From the NCBI RefSeq assembly GCF_004795015.1, contig NZ_SSBI01000021.1, forward strand, positions 53,085 to 117,084: a DNA stretch of 64,000 bases. Direction: 5' to 3'. This document shows positions 42,267 through 51,398 of the stretch, in pieces. The notes below the pieces were generated by a model. It was not told the origin of the DNA, ran no database searches, and saw only the letters and a list, made by a program, of their open reading frames with translations. Source of the stretch: Streptomyces sp. A1277 (GTDB lineage: Bacteria > Actinomycetota > Actinomycetes > Streptomycetales > Streptomycetaceae). Every line of letters begins with the position of its first letter. Position 1 is the stretch's first letter. The position numbers and the translations under genes are program-made.

Positions 42267-43293
42267 GATCGTTCCGCGTGCGCGGACCGCCTTCCCGCTG
42301 CCGCTGCTCACCGCCCTGGCCCTGACCACCGCCGGACTCGTCCTGCTGGTGTACGGGGCGCGCACGGGCCGGCTCGTCCCGCTCGCCCGGACCGCCGTCG
42401 CCCTGGCCGGCCTCGGCCTGACGCTGGCCGGCGCCTCCCGGCTCGGCAAGCGGTGGGCGGGGCCCGGCTTCGACGTGGTGTTCTGGTTCGGCGCCGGCTG
42501 GCTGGTACTGCTCGGCCTCGCGATGCTCGCCGCCCCCTGGCTGCCGCTCGCCGAGGACCGGGACGTGGCGATGACCGTCGCCGAACCCGTCTTCAGCGGA
42601 CCGGTGTTCGCCGGCAGCCACCCGCTCGGCACCAACGGCTTCGGGCTCGACCTGCTGTCCAGATCCCTGTACGGCGCCCGCTCCTCGCTGCTCATCTCCC
42701 TGTCGGCGGTCGCCATCGGTACGGTCGTCGGCGGCGCGATCGGCATGGTCGCCGGCTACTTCGGGAAGGCCGCCGACCGGGTCGTGGGCATGGCCACCAA
42801 CTCCCTGCTCGCCGTGCCCCCGCTGATCCTGCTCATCGCCCTGGCGACCGTCCTCCAGCCGCACCTGCGCAACATCGCCTTCTCGCTGGCCCTGCTCACG
42901 ATCCCCGGCATGGTCCGGCTCGCCCGCGCCACGACCATGGCGTACGCCAACCGCGAATTCGTCGTCGCCGCCCGGGCCATGGGAGCCACCCGCTCCCGCA
43001 TCCTCCTGCGCGAACTGCTGCCCAACGTCCTGCTGCCCCTGCTGTCACTGGCCGTCGTCATGATCTCGGTCCTCATCGTCGCCGAGGCGTCCCTCAGCTT
43101 CCTCGGACTCGGCATCCAGCCACCGGAACCCACCTGGGGAAACATGATCGCGGAGGGGGAGGGCCGGGTGTTCGAGCAGCACCCGCACATCGTGCTCGTC
43201 CCCGGCGCGTTCCTCTTCCTCACCGTCTTCGCCTTCAACATCGTCGGCGAGAAGGCTCGCGGGCGCTGGGACTCCCGGAGCGTGAAACTGTGA
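42253..43293 (+). CDS. ABC transporter permease, DppC type with extra N-terminal helices
   Basis: A 346-residue permease. Besides the DppC core (LGTNGFGLDLLSRSLYGARSSLLISLSAVAIGTVVGG, EAA loop REFVVAARAMGATRSRILLRELLPN, EASLSFLGLGIQPPEPTWGNMIAEGEG), about 100 N-terminal residues encode extra helices not usual in DppC. The start is GTG at 42253 or ATG at 42259; GAGGAC upstream fits ATG better in spacing. Either overlaps the upstream gene. Confidence 0.85.
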   Translation: MSMSEIVPRARTAFPLPLLTALALTTAGLVLLVYGARTGRLVPLARTAVALAGLGLTLAGASRLGKRWAGPGFDVVFWFGAGWLVLLGLAMLAAPWLPLAEDRDVAMTVAEPVFSGPVFAGSHPLGTNGFGLDLLSRSLYGARSSLLISLSAVAIGTVVGGAIGMVAGYFGKAADRVVGMATNSLLAVPPLILLIALATVLQPHLRNIAFSLALLTIPGMVRLARATTMAYANREFVVAARAMGATRSRILLRELLPNVLLPLLSLAVVMISVLIVAEASLSFLGLGIQPPEPTWGNMIAEGEGRVFEQHPHIVLVPGAFLFLTVFAFNIVGEKARGRWDSRSVKL

Positions 43294-44333
43294 CCACCAA
43301 GCCCCTGTCCGAAACGCCCCCGGCCACCACGGACGCCCGAGCGCCCGTCCTGCTGAGCGCCACCGACGTACGGACCGTCTTCCACACCCCGCAGGGCCCC
43401 GTACAGGCCGTGGACGGCGTCAGCCTGGCCCTGCGCGAAGGCGAAACGCTCGGCATCGTCGGGGAGTCCGGCTCGGGCAAGTCCGTCCTCGGCCGCACCC
43501 TGATGGGCCTGATCACCGACGGCCCCGCCACCACCGTCTCCGGCACCGTCCTGCTCGGCGGCCAGGACGTCCACGCCCTCGGCCCGGCCGGGCGCAGAGC
43601 CCTGTGGGGCACCGAGGTCGCCATGGTCTTCCAGGACCCGATGACCTCGCTCAACCCCGTCAAGAAGGTCGGCACCCACCTGTCCGAGAGCGTCCGGCTG
43701 CACCAGAAACTGAACCGTACGGCGGCCCGCGAACGCGCCGTAGACCTGCTCCGGCAGGTCGGCATCCCCGAACCGGCCCGCCGCGCCCGCCAGTACCCGC
43801 ACGAGCTCTCCGGCGGGATGCGGCAGCGCGTCGTCATCGCCATGGCCCTGGCCTGCGGGCCGCGCCTGCTCATCGCCGACGAACCGACCACCGCGCTCGA
43901 CGTCACCGTGCAGAAGCAGATCCTCGACCTGCTCCAGACGCTGACCCGGGACCTGGGCATGGCGACGATCCTGATCAGCCACGACCTCGCCACGGTCGCC
44001 GGCCGTACCGACCGGGTCGCGGTGATGTACGCCGGCCGCCTCGCCGAATACGCCCCCACCGCCGCCGTGTTCGACCGCCCCCGGCACCCGTACAGCAGCG
44101 CCCTCATCGCCTCCGTGCCGCGCATCGACCAGCCCCCGCACACCCTGCTGCCCACCATCGAGGGCCGCCCGCCCCATCTGCTGAACCCGCCACCCGGCTG
44201 CCGGTTCGCCCCCCGCTGCGCCCTGGCGACCGAGCGCTGCGCCACCGAGTCCCCCCGGCTCACCGGGCACGGCCAATCCGGCGCCGTCGCCTGCCACCAC
44301 CCCCTGGGAGCCGCCGAGGAGGCCGCCGTATGA
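43290..44333 (+). CDS. ABC transporter ATPase, DppD type
   Basis: A 347-residue ATPase: Walker A GESGSGKS, Q-loop QDPMTSLNP, signature LSGGMRQRV, Walker B LLIADEPT, and a C-terminal oligo/dipeptide tail CRFAPRCALATERC with a cysteine pattern seen in DppD/OppD. GTG start overlapping the permease stop (GTGA). Confidence 0.9.
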   Translation: MTTKPLSETPPATTDARAPVLLSATDVRTVFHTPQGPVQAVDGVSLALREGETLGIVGESGSGKSVLGRTLMGLITDGPATTVSGTVLLGGQDVHALGPAGRRALWGTEVAMVFQDPMTSLNPVKKVGTHLSESVRLHQKLNRTAARERAVDLLRQVGIPEPARRARQYPHELSGGMRQRVVIAMALACGPRLLIADEPTTALDVTVQKQILDLLQTLTRDLGMATILISHDLATVAGRTDRVAVMYAGRLAEYAPTAAVFDRPRHPYSSALIASVPRIDQPPHTLLPTIEGRPPHLLNPPPGCRFAPRCALATERCATESPRLTGHGQSGAVACHHPLGAAEEAAV

Positions 44334-45334
44334 CGAGCACCCGCCCCGCCCCCGCGCTGAGCGCCGACGACCTCGTCGTGGAGTACCCCGCAGGCCGCGG
44401 GCAGAAGGTGCACGCCGTCTCCGGCGTCGGCCTGGAGGTCGCGGCGGGCGAAACCCTCGGCATCCTCGGCGAGTCCGGCTGCGGCAAGTCCACCGTCGGC
44501 CGCTGCCTGATCCAGCTGCCGCCCCCGGACTCCGGAACCGTACGCCTCGGCGACGTGACCCTGACCGGGCTCGCCCCCGAAGAGCTGCGCCGCGCCCGCG
44601 CCCGGATGCAGATCATCATGCAGGACCCGGTCTCCGCCCTGAACCCGCGCCGCCGCGTCAAGGACCTGGTGTGGGAAGGGCCTTCGATCTGGGGGAGCGG
44701 CGACGACCCCCGCGGCAAGGACGAGCGGATCGACGCGGCCCTGCGCGACGTCGGCCTCGACCCCGCGACCGTGCGCGAGCGCAGACCGCACGAACTCTCC
44801 GGCGGCCAGTGCCAGCGGGTCTGCATCGCCCGCGCCCTGCTCCTCGACCCCGAGGTGCTGATCTGCGACGAACCCGTCTCCAGCCTCGACGTGTCCGTCC
44901 AGGCGCAGATCCTCAACCTGCTGGAGACGACGGTGAGCCGGCGCGGGCTGAGCATGGTGTTCATCGCCCACGACGTCTCCGTGGTGAAGAACATCAGCGA
45001 CCGCGTCATGGTGATGTACCTCGGCAAGGTCTGCGAGGTCCTGCCCTCCGACGGCATGCACCACGAGGCCGCCCACCCCTACACCCGGCTGCTGCTCGCC
45101 TCCCTCCCCGAGGTCCAGCGCGGCCCGGGACCGCTCGGCGAACCGGAGCCCTCGCCCGCCGGGACCGCCGCCGAACTCCCGTCCCCGCTGAACCCGCCCT
45201 CCGGCTGCCGCTTCCGCACCCGCTGCCCGCTCGCCACCGACCGGTGCGCCGAGCAGGAGCCCTTGCTCAGGGAGATCCGCCCCGGCCACCGGATCGCCTG
45301 CCACCACGCCCCGTCCGAGAGGAACCCCGCATGA
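44330..45334 (+). CDS. ABC transporter ATPase, DppF type
   Basis: A 334-residue ATPase: Walker A GESGCGKST, QDPVSALNPRRRVKD, signature LSGGQCQRV, Walker B VLICDEPVSSLDVSVQAQI, C-terminal CRFRTRCPLATDRC. It completes a two-ATPase, two-permease importer. Its last bases overlap the OYE start (ATGA). Confidence 0.9.
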   Translation: MTSTRPAPALSADDLVVEYPAGRGQKVHAVSGVGLEVAAGETLGILGESGCGKSTVGRCLIQLPPPDSGTVRLGDVTLTGLAPEELRRARARMQIIMQDPVSALNPRRRVKDLVWEGPSIWGSGDDPRGKDERIDAALRDVGLDPATVRERRPHELSGGQCQRVCIARALLLDPEVLICDEPVSSLDVSVQAQILNLLETTVSRRGLSMVFIAHDVSVVKNISDRVMVMYLGKVCEVLPSDGMHHEAAHPYTRLLLASLPEVQRGPGPLGEPEPSPAGTAAELPSPLNPPSGCRFRTRCPLATDRCAEQEPLLREIRPGHRIACHHAPSERNPA

Positions 45335-46557
45335 CCACCACCGAGACGCCCGACGTCCTGGCCCCGGCCCAGCTCGGCCCGCTCAAGCTCCGCAACCGCG
45401 TCATCAAGGCCGCCACCTACGAAGGGCTCAGCCACAAGTCCCTGGTGACCAAGGACCTCGTCGACTTCCACGTCGCCTACGCCAAGGGCGGCGTCGGCAT
45501 GACGACCGTCGCCTACTGCGCCGTCGCCAAGGAGGGGCGTACCGACCGCCACCAGATCCACTGGACCGACGAGGCGATGCCCGGCCTGCGCGCGCTCACC
45601 GACGCGGTCCACGCCGAGGGCGCCGCGGTCAGCGCGCAGATCGGCCACGGCGGCCCCGTCGCCAACCCCAAGGGCAACGGCGCCCCCGCGCTCTCCCCGT
45701 CCAAACACTTCCACGCCACCACCCTCAGCTGGGCCCAGGAGGCGAGCCTCGCCGACATCCGGCGCGTCACCGAGGCCCACGCCGAGGCCGCCCGCCGCGC
45801 CGTCGATGCGGGCTTCGACGCCGTCGAGGTCCACCTCGGCCACAACTACCTGGCCAGCTCCTTCCTCAGCCCCAAGGTCAACCACCGCACCGACGCGTAC
45901 GGCGGCAGCCTGGCCAACCGGGCCAGGTTCGCCCGGGAGATCATGCGGGCCGTCCACGACGCGGTCGGCGGCCGGATCGCCGTCATCGCCAAGATGAACA
46001 TGGACGACGGGGTGCCCGGCGGCTTCTGGCTGGACGAGGCCATCCCCGTCACGCAGTGGCTCGAACAGGACGGCACGGTCGACGCCCTGGAGATGACCGC
46101 GGGCAGCTCCCTGCTCAACCCGATGTACCTCTTCAAGGGCGACGCCCCGCTGGACGACTTCTCCGCGATCATGCCGCAGCCGATCAAGCTCGGCGTCAAG
46201 CTCGTCGGCAAGCGGTTCCTGCGCAGCTACCCCTACCGCGACGGCTACCTCCTGGAGGACGCCCGCCAGATCAGGGCCGCCGTGAAGCTCCCGATGATCC
46301 TGCTCGGCGGCATCACCACCAAGCCCGTCATGGACCGGGCGATGCGCGAGGGCTTCGAGTTCGTCGCCATGGCCCGGGCCCTGCTGCGCGAGCCCGACCT
46401 GATCAACCGCCTGAGCCGGGACGACACCACGCCCTCGCTGTGCATCCACTGCAACAAGTGCATGCCGACCAACTTCACCGGCACCCGCTGCGTCCTCGTC
46501 GACCGGGACACCACCCGCCGCGAGACCTGGGGCAAGCCCGCCGGGTACGTGTCGTGA
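45331..46557 (+). CDS. Old-yellow-enzyme-type NADH:flavin oxidoreductase
   Basis: A 408-residue FMN TIM-barrel protein: LGPLKLRNRVIKAATYEG, QIGHGG, GFDAVEVHLGHNYLASSFLSPKVNHRTDAYGGSLANRARFAREIM and MILLGGITTKPVMDRAMREGFEFVAMARALLREPDL. It ends after the barrel with Cys371, Cys374, Cys377 and Cys387, resembling the [4Fe-4S] cluster motif of 2,4-dienoyl-CoA reductase and BaiCD/BaiH relatives but with shorter spacing; the C-terminal FAD/NADPH domain of those enzymes is missing. It probably reduces an enone, such as a ring-A delta4-3-ketosteroid. Translationally coupled to the importer genes. Confidence 0.82.
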   Translation: MTTTETPDVLAPAQLGPLKLRNRVIKAATYEGLSHKSLVTKDLVDFHVAYAKGGVGMTTVAYCAVAKEGRTDRHQIHWTDEAMPGLRALTDAVHAEGAAVSAQIGHGGPVANPKGNGAPALSPSKHFHATTLSWAQEASLADIRRVTEAHAEAARRAVDAGFDAVEVHLGHNYLASSFLSPKVNHRTDAYGGSLANRARFAREIMRAVHDAVGGRIAVIAKMNMDDGVPGGFWLDEAIPVTQWLEQDGTVDALEMTAGSSLLNPMYLFKGDAPLDDFSAIMPQPIKLGVKLVGKRFLRSYPYRDGYLLEDARQIRAAVKLPMILLGGITTKPVMDRAMREGFEFVAMARALLREPDLINRLSRDDTTPSLCIHCNKCMPTNFTGTRCVLVDRDTTRRETWGKPAGYVS

Positions 46558-47948
46558 GCGCCCGGGACGCCGTCGCCACGGCCGAGGCGGTCCGCAGCGG
46601 CGCCACCGACGCCCGGACCGTCACGGAACAGGCCGTCGCCCGCATCGAGAAGGACAACCCCCGCCTGGGCGCGGTGATCCACACCCGCTTCGATGCCGCG
46701 CTCGCCGAGGTGGCGGCCGGACTGCCCGAGGGCCCGCTGCACGGCGTCCCGGTCCTGATCAAGGACCTCGGCACCGACGTCGAGGGCCTGCCCGCGACCG
46801 GTGGCAGCCGCCTCTTCGCCACCGCCACCGCCCGGCGCGACAGCGAGCTCGTGGCCCGCTACCGGCGCGCCGGGGCCGTCGTCCTCGGCACCACCAACAC
46901 CCCCGAATTCGGGCTCAACGCCTCCACCGAACCCGCGCTCTTCGGCCCCACCCGCAACCCCTGGGACACCGACCGCTCCCCGGGCGGCTCCAGCGGCGGT
47001 TCGGCGGCGGCCGTCGCGGCCGGGATGGTCCCCGTCGCGCACGCCAGCGACGGCGGCGGCTCGATCCGCATCCCGGCCGCCGCCTGCGGCCTCTTCGGCC
47101 TCAAGCCCAGCCGGGGACGCGTCTCGCCCGCGCCCCGCCCCACCACCCTCTCCGGCCTCGTCTCCGTCCACCACGCCCTCACCACGACCGTCCGGGACAG
47201 CGCCCTGCTCCTCGACGTCGCCGCCGGGCCCCTGCCCGGCGACGCCTACGCCACCCCGGCCCCCGCCGCCCCCTTCACCGAACTCGCCCGCCGCGCCCCG
47301 GGCCGGCTGCGGATCGGCCTGCTCACCGCCCTCCCCGAAGGACCCGAGGTCCACCCGGAGTGCGCGCAAGCGGCCCGAGCCGTCGCCCTGCTGTGCGAAC
47401 GCCTCGGCCACGACGTCACCGAGACCACCGCCCGCTACCGCCCCGGAGACGTCGCCGCCACCTCCGCCGTCCTGATGGGCGCCGACCTGGTCGCCCAGAT
47501 CGAGGCCCGCCTCACCGCCCTCGGCAGGCCGCTGGCCGACGACGACATCGAACCCTTCACCCGCGTCGTGTACGACACCTACCGCGCCCTGCCGGCGGCC
47601 GACGTCAGCCGCGCTCTGCGCCGCGCCCAGGAGATCGGCTGGGAGACCGCGGCCGCCTTCGACCACTTCGACGTCCTGCTCAGCCCCACCCTCGCCCAGC
47701 CCACCCCCCTCCTCGGCACCCTCGACACCGCGGCCCCGGAGACGATCTACCGCCACGCCTCCGTCAGCTCCGCCTTCACCAGCGTCTACAACGTGACCGG
47801 CAGGCCCGCCATGTCCCTCCCCTTCGGCCACGACAGCCGGGGCCTGCCCCTCGGCGTCCAGTTCGGCGCCCCGCTCGGCGGAGAGGGAACGCTGCTCGCC
47901 CTGGCGGCGCAGCTGGAGGCGGAGGCGCCGTGGGGCACGGCGCCCTGA
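46554..47948 (+). CDS. Amidase-signature hydrolase
   Basis: A 464-residue amidase with the complete Ser-cis-Ser-Lys triad: Lys70 (VLIKDLG), Ser146 (SPGGSSGGS) and Ser170 (DGGGSIRIPA). No signal peptide, so it is cytoplasmic. It is the last gene of the importer operon and overlaps the OYE stop (GTGA). The substrate is an amide brought in by the importer, possibly a glycine- or taurine-conjugated steroid; this is inference from the operon and the shared promoter box. Amide drug or peptide hydrolysis is the alternative. Confidence 0.82.
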   Translation: MSARDAVATAEAVRSGATDARTVTEQAVARIEKDNPRLGAVIHTRFDAALAEVAAGLPEGPLHGVPVLIKDLGTDVEGLPATGGSRLFATATARRDSELVARYRRAGAVVLGTTNTPEFGLNASTEPALFGPTRNPWDTDRSPGGSSGGSAAAVAAGMVPVAHASDGGGSIRIPAAACGLFGLKPSRGRVSPAPRPTTLSGLVSVHHALTTTVRDSALLLDVAAGPLPGDAYATPAPAAPFTELARRAPGRLRIGLLTALPEGPEVHPECAQAARAVALLCERLGHDVTETTARYRPGDVAATSAVLMGADLVAQIEARLTALGRPLADDDIEPFTRVVYDTYRALPAADVSRALRRAQEIGWETAAAFDHFDVLLSPTLAQPTPLLGTLDTAAPETIYRHASVSSAFTSVYNVTGRPAMSLPFGHDSRGLPLGVQFGAPLGGEGTLLALAAQLEAEAPWGTAP

Positions 47949-47963
47949 GGCGGGGTGCGCGGG

Positions 47964-48980
47964 TCAGGCCCCGTTCGACGCGTCCGCCGCGACCCTGAAG
48001 CCGGTGTTGCCCGTCGACGAGTCGGGGGTGTTCCTGCTCCGGGCACCCACGCGGTATCTGTTGCAGTAGGAGTCGTGGCACAGGTACGAACCGCCCTTGA
48101 TGACCCGGTCCGTGCCCTCGGGCGGGCCGGCCGGGTCGGTCAGGGGGGCTGCCGGGTGGTCGACGCCGAACCAGTCCGCGCACCACTCCCAGACGTTGCC
48201 CGCGACGTTCCACAGGCCGAACCCGTTGGGGCGGTAGGACTTCACCGGCGCGGTCCCCGGATACCCGTCCGCCAGGGTGTTGTGGTGCGGGAAGGCGCCC
48301 TGCCAGATGTTGCAGCGGTGCGCGCCGCGCGGGGTCAGCTCGTCCCCCCAGGGATAGCGCGCCTGGTCCAGCCCTCCGCGCGCCGCGTACTCCCACTCGG
48401 CCTCGGTGGGCAGCCGGGCCCCCGCCCAGGCGCAGAAGGCCAGCGCGTCGTTGTGGGAGACGTGGACGACGGGGTGGTTCTGCCGGTCACCGACGGTGGA
48501 ACCGGGGCCCTCGGGGGCGCGCCAGCAGGCGCCGTCGACGGCGAGCCACCAGGGCGTCCGGTCCGCGGCGGGCGGCGCGGCCCGGCGCGCGGCCGGTGAC
48601 GCCAGCAGGTGGAAGACATACGACCAGCCGAACCGTTCGGCGTCGGTCAGGTACGCGGTCTCCTTCACGAAGCGGGCGAACTGCGTGTTCGTCACCGTGG
48701 TCGCCGCGATCCTGAAAGGGCTCAGCCGTACTTCCCGCACGGGCCCCTCACCGTCCGACTCGAACCGGTCGGCGTGGTCCGTACCCATCCGGAAGGCCCC
48801 GCCAGGCAGGGTCACCAGGCCGGTGGCCCCGCCCCGCGCCCGGCCGCGCGGCACACGGACACCGCCCTCGGGCGTGGTCCTGCGCCCCGGCGAGCAGCAG
48901 GCGCTCACCGGCGCGGGTACGGGGGCCGGGTCGGCGCCCGTACCGGTCGCGGGCGTGGCGGGGGAGTTGTTCGGGGCCAT
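47964..48980 (-). CDS. Formylglycine-generating enzyme
   Basis: A 338-residue FGE-sulfatase family protein. The active-site pair Cys301 and Cys306 lies in GGSYLCHDSYCNRYR, followed by ARSRNTPDSSTGNTGFR, nearly the same as in true FGEs. It oxidises the sulfatase active-site Cys to formylglycine in the cytoplasm. It follows the sulfatase gene, which carries the CxPSR target. I choose the start MAPNNSPATP at 48980 over 49058 because the extra 26 residues are not family-like, though its Shine-Dalgarno is weak. Confidence 0.88.
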   Translation of the reverse strand: MAPNNSPATPATGTGADPAPVPAPVSACCSPGRRTTPEGGVRVPRGRARGGATGLVTLPGGAFRMGTDHADRFESDGEGPVREVRLSPFRIAATTVTNTQFARFVKETAYLTDAERFGWSYVFHLLASPAARRAAPPAADRTPWWLAVDGACWRAPEGPGSTVGDRQNHPVVHVSHNDALAFCAWAGARLPTEAEWEYAARGGLDQARYPWGDELTPRGAHRCNIWQGAFPHHNTLADGYPGTAPVKSYRPNGFGLWNVAGNVWEWCADWFGVDHPAAPLTDPAGPPEGTDRVIKGGSYLCHDSYCNRYRVGARSRNTPDSSTGNTGFRVAADASNGA

Positions 48981-49041
48981 CGGCTTTCCCACTTCGTCAT
49001 CTCGTTCCCTACGGCTTCCTTCCCGGGGGAGGGAGCCGGCT

Positions 49042-50604
49042 TCAGAAGAGGTCCTCACGCGTCTCCGCGAACCGGCGGCCGGGGCGCGGACCGATCTTTC
49101 CGGCGCGGTGCGGGTCCGCCTGCGCCGTCCACGAGGTGACGACCGCGCCGTTGTCCGGGGTCAGCCGGGCCCGCAGGTCGTCGGCGAGATGGTCCCGGCC
49201 GGTGCGGCGCAGGTGTTCGATGTAGAGGTCGGGGTCGTTGTAGAGGGTCGGCCCCTGCTGGAGGGCCGTCTGCATGGGGTCCGGCAGCGACCCGGGCCGG
49301 CCGGCGTAGGTGTTCCACCACTCGGTGAGGCGGGAGCGCATCAGGGTCATCCGCTCCGGGTCCGACTCCGAGAGGTCCTTGGTCAGGTACGGGTCCTCGG
49401 TGACGTGGAAGAGCGACTCCCACTCGGCCCGGAAGGCCCCCGGATGGTAGGTGCGGATGTACAGGTGGTCGCGGTCGCGCACCGCCCGCTGGAAGGTGTG
49501 GGCGCCGTGGCTCAGGACCAGGTACTCACGCGACTCCATCTCGCCGCCGCGGACGAGCTCCGCGAACGAACTGCCCTGCCACTTGTGCGGAACGGGCAGG
49601 TCCAGCAGGTCGCAGATGGTCGGCGCCAGGTCCAGGTTGTACAGCAGGGCGTCGCTGCGCCGCTGCTCGTCGCCGGTGACACCGGGCCAGTGGATGATCA
49701 GCGGGAGGCGGTGCACGGACTCGCTGGCGAGGCCGTGTTCGGCGTAGGATCCCTGCTCGCCGAAGGACTCGCCGTGGTCGGCGCTGACGATGATCGCGAC
49801 CTCTTCGCGCAGACCGAGCTCCTCGAGCCCCCGCAGCAGGCGCCCGAAGTGGTGGTCCCAGTACAGGATCGCCCCGTCGTAGCCGTTGATGAGCTTCTCG
49901 TAGTCGGCGCGGGTGCGGATGGACTGCGGGAAGTTGTACGGGACCCGGGGTTCGAACAGCCCGTCGGAGTACATGAAGTCCAGGGCCGACCGGGGGCCGT
50001 AGACCTCGGCGTGGGCGTCGATCGCGCTCTGGTCCGGCCAGGCGGGCGGGGGGCCGGAAGCGCGGGCCCGGTCGGTCCATTCCGGGTCCTGGAGGTAATC
50101 CATGTGCGGATCCCAGTAGGTCAGGTGCAGGTACCAGTCCTCGTCGTCCCGGTGGCCGCCGATCCACTCCAGCGCCCGGTCGGTGATGATGTCGGCCGGC
50201 TCGTCGCCGACATCGGGGGTGGCCCGTATGGATTCGCGGAAGTTGCCGGAGAAGTACCAGGCCCGGTGCCGTTCGGCGAAGGAGGAGATGCCGGCGGTCA
50301 GGTAGCCGTGGGCGCCGAGGTGCTGGCCGAGGAGGGGACGCCCGCCTTCGAGACCGTGCCCGAGGTCGATGCGGAAGCGTGCCGCGTCGCCGAAGTGCCC
50401 GACGACGCCGTTGGTGATGCCGAACTGTCCGCTGGTCAGCGCGGTCCGGGACGGGACGCACGGGGAGTCGCTGGCGTAGTAGCCCTCCAGCACCGCGGCC
50501 CGCTCGGCGAACGCGTCGAGGTTGGGCGTGATCCGGCGCCCGTACCCGTACGGACCCGTGTGGTCCGGACGGAGCGTGTCGACGTCTACGTAGATGATCC
50601 GCAT
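49042..50604 (-). CDS. Type I sulfatase (formylglycine-dependent)
   Basis: A 520-residue alkaline-phosphatase-superfamily sulfatase. The CxPSR motif is at Cys49 (SPCVPSRTALTSGQ), with metal-site Asp residues in YVDVDTLRPDHTG, and SADHGESFGEQG and KGSSFAELV-like regions later. There is no signal peptide, so it is cytoplasmic and should act on imported sulfated sugars. It lies 61 nt upstream of the FGE gene, and 11 nt downstream of padR. The type of sulfate ester cannot be read from sequence. Confidence 0.9.
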   Translation of the reverse strand: MRIIYVDVDTLRPDHTGPYGYGRRITPNLDAFAERAAVLEGYYASDSPCVPSRTALTSGQFGITNGVVGHFGDAARFRIDLGHGLEGGRPLLGQHLGAHGYLTAGISSFAERHRAWYFSGNFRESIRATPDVGDEPADIITDRALEWIGGHRDDEDWYLHLTYWDPHMDYLQDPEWTDRARASGPPPAWPDQSAIDAHAEVYGPRSALDFMYSDGLFEPRVPYNFPQSIRTRADYEKLINGYDGAILYWDHHFGRLLRGLEELGLREEVAIIVSADHGESFGEQGSYAEHGLASESVHRLPLIIHWPGVTGDEQRRSDALLYNLDLAPTICDLLDLPVPHKWQGSSFAELVRGGEMESREYLVLSHGAHTFQRAVRDRDHLYIRTYHPGAFRAEWESLFHVTEDPYLTKDLSESDPERMTLMRSRLTEWWNTYAGRPGSLPDPMQTALQQGPTLYNDPDLYIEHLRRTGRDHLADDLRARLTPDNGAVVTSWTAQADPHRAGKIGPRPGRRFAETREDLF

Positions 50605-50615
50605 GGGGTGGCTCC

Positions 50616-51239
50616 TCAGCTGTGGCTGGATGTCGCGGACTGTGCCGCGGCGGCGTTCTCCGCTTCCGCGGTGAGACGGGCGTAGGTCATCTCCAGCCAG
50701 TTGAGGTTGGTCTGACCGAGCAGGAAGGAACGTTCGCCCACCGTCCGCACCAGCTCCCGGTGCCAGTCCATGTCGAGCGGGAACCGGACCTCGTCGGGGT
50801 CGATGTCGTCCTGGTAGGGCTGACTGGCGCTCTCCTGCGCGCGCCGGTAGTCGATCTCCGTCTTCAGCACCCGCAGGGCGATGTGCGGGCCGAGGACCCC
50901 GGTGAGCAGCATCCGCATCTGGAAGTCGGCGTCCAGCGGCCGGACGCTCGGCGTGTAGGGCGACTCCGCCCACGCCCGGAAGGTGTCGAGACCGGCGTCG
51001 GTGAGCCGGTAGAGCTTGGCGTCCGGCCCGGTGTTCCTGCGGTCGATCTCCAGGTGCACCCAGCCCCTGTCCAGCATCTTGCCCAGCTGGCGGTAGATCT
51101 GCGACGGCTGCGGGACGTAGCCGAAGAACGGCCCCTCCTTGGCGAGCCACTTGTGCAGGTCGTACCCGGCCATCGGCCTGGTGGCCAGCCGGCCGAGGAG
51201 GATGCACTCCATCTTGGTCAGACGCGTTGGCTCGTTCAT
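50616..51239 (-). CDS. PadR-family transcriptional regulator
   Basis: A 207-residue PadR protein. The winged helix-turn-helix (about 8-90) has KMECILLGRLATRPMAGYDLHKWLAKEG, YVPQPSQIYRQLGKMLDRGWVHLEI and LYRLTDAGLDTFRAW; the C-terminal helices (PLDADFQMRMLLTGVLGPHIALRVLKTEIDYRRAQ) form the dimer domain. It precedes sulfatase and FGE in the same transcript and faces the second importer. Likely regulates both sides of the locus. Confidence 0.83.
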   Translation of the reverse strand: MNEPTRLTKMECILLGRLATRPMAGYDLHKWLAKEGPFFGYVPQPSQIYRQLGKMLDRGWVHLEIDRRNTGPDAKLYRLTDAGLDTFRAWAESPYTPSVRPLDADFQMRMLLTGVLGPHIALRVLKTEIDYRRAQESASQPYQDDIDPDEVRFPLDMDWHRELVRTVGERSFLLGQTNLNWLEMTYARLTAEAENAAAAQSATSSHS

Positions 51240-51398
51240 AAGAACCTCACTATATCTCAATACCCATAGACACTCAGGGAAACCGGCCGTACAGTCAACG
51301 CCACCTATAGAACCATGCACATAGCTAGCTGGGTCAGCGCTTGTGGGAACCGCGAGAGCCGTCCGCACCGCTTACGTGCTGAACTCGAAGGAGTCATC
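51240..51398. promoter_or_regulatory. Divergent control region of the sulfated-glycan locus
   Basis: This 159-nt region has a run of low GC content for this genome (51240-51325). TATAGA at 51306-51311 is a good -10 for the importer. On the minus strand TATAGT lies 12 nt before the padR start. Repeats containing CCATA or CCATG (51264, 51313) could be regulator sites, but I do not see a clear palindrome. Confidence 0.4.
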
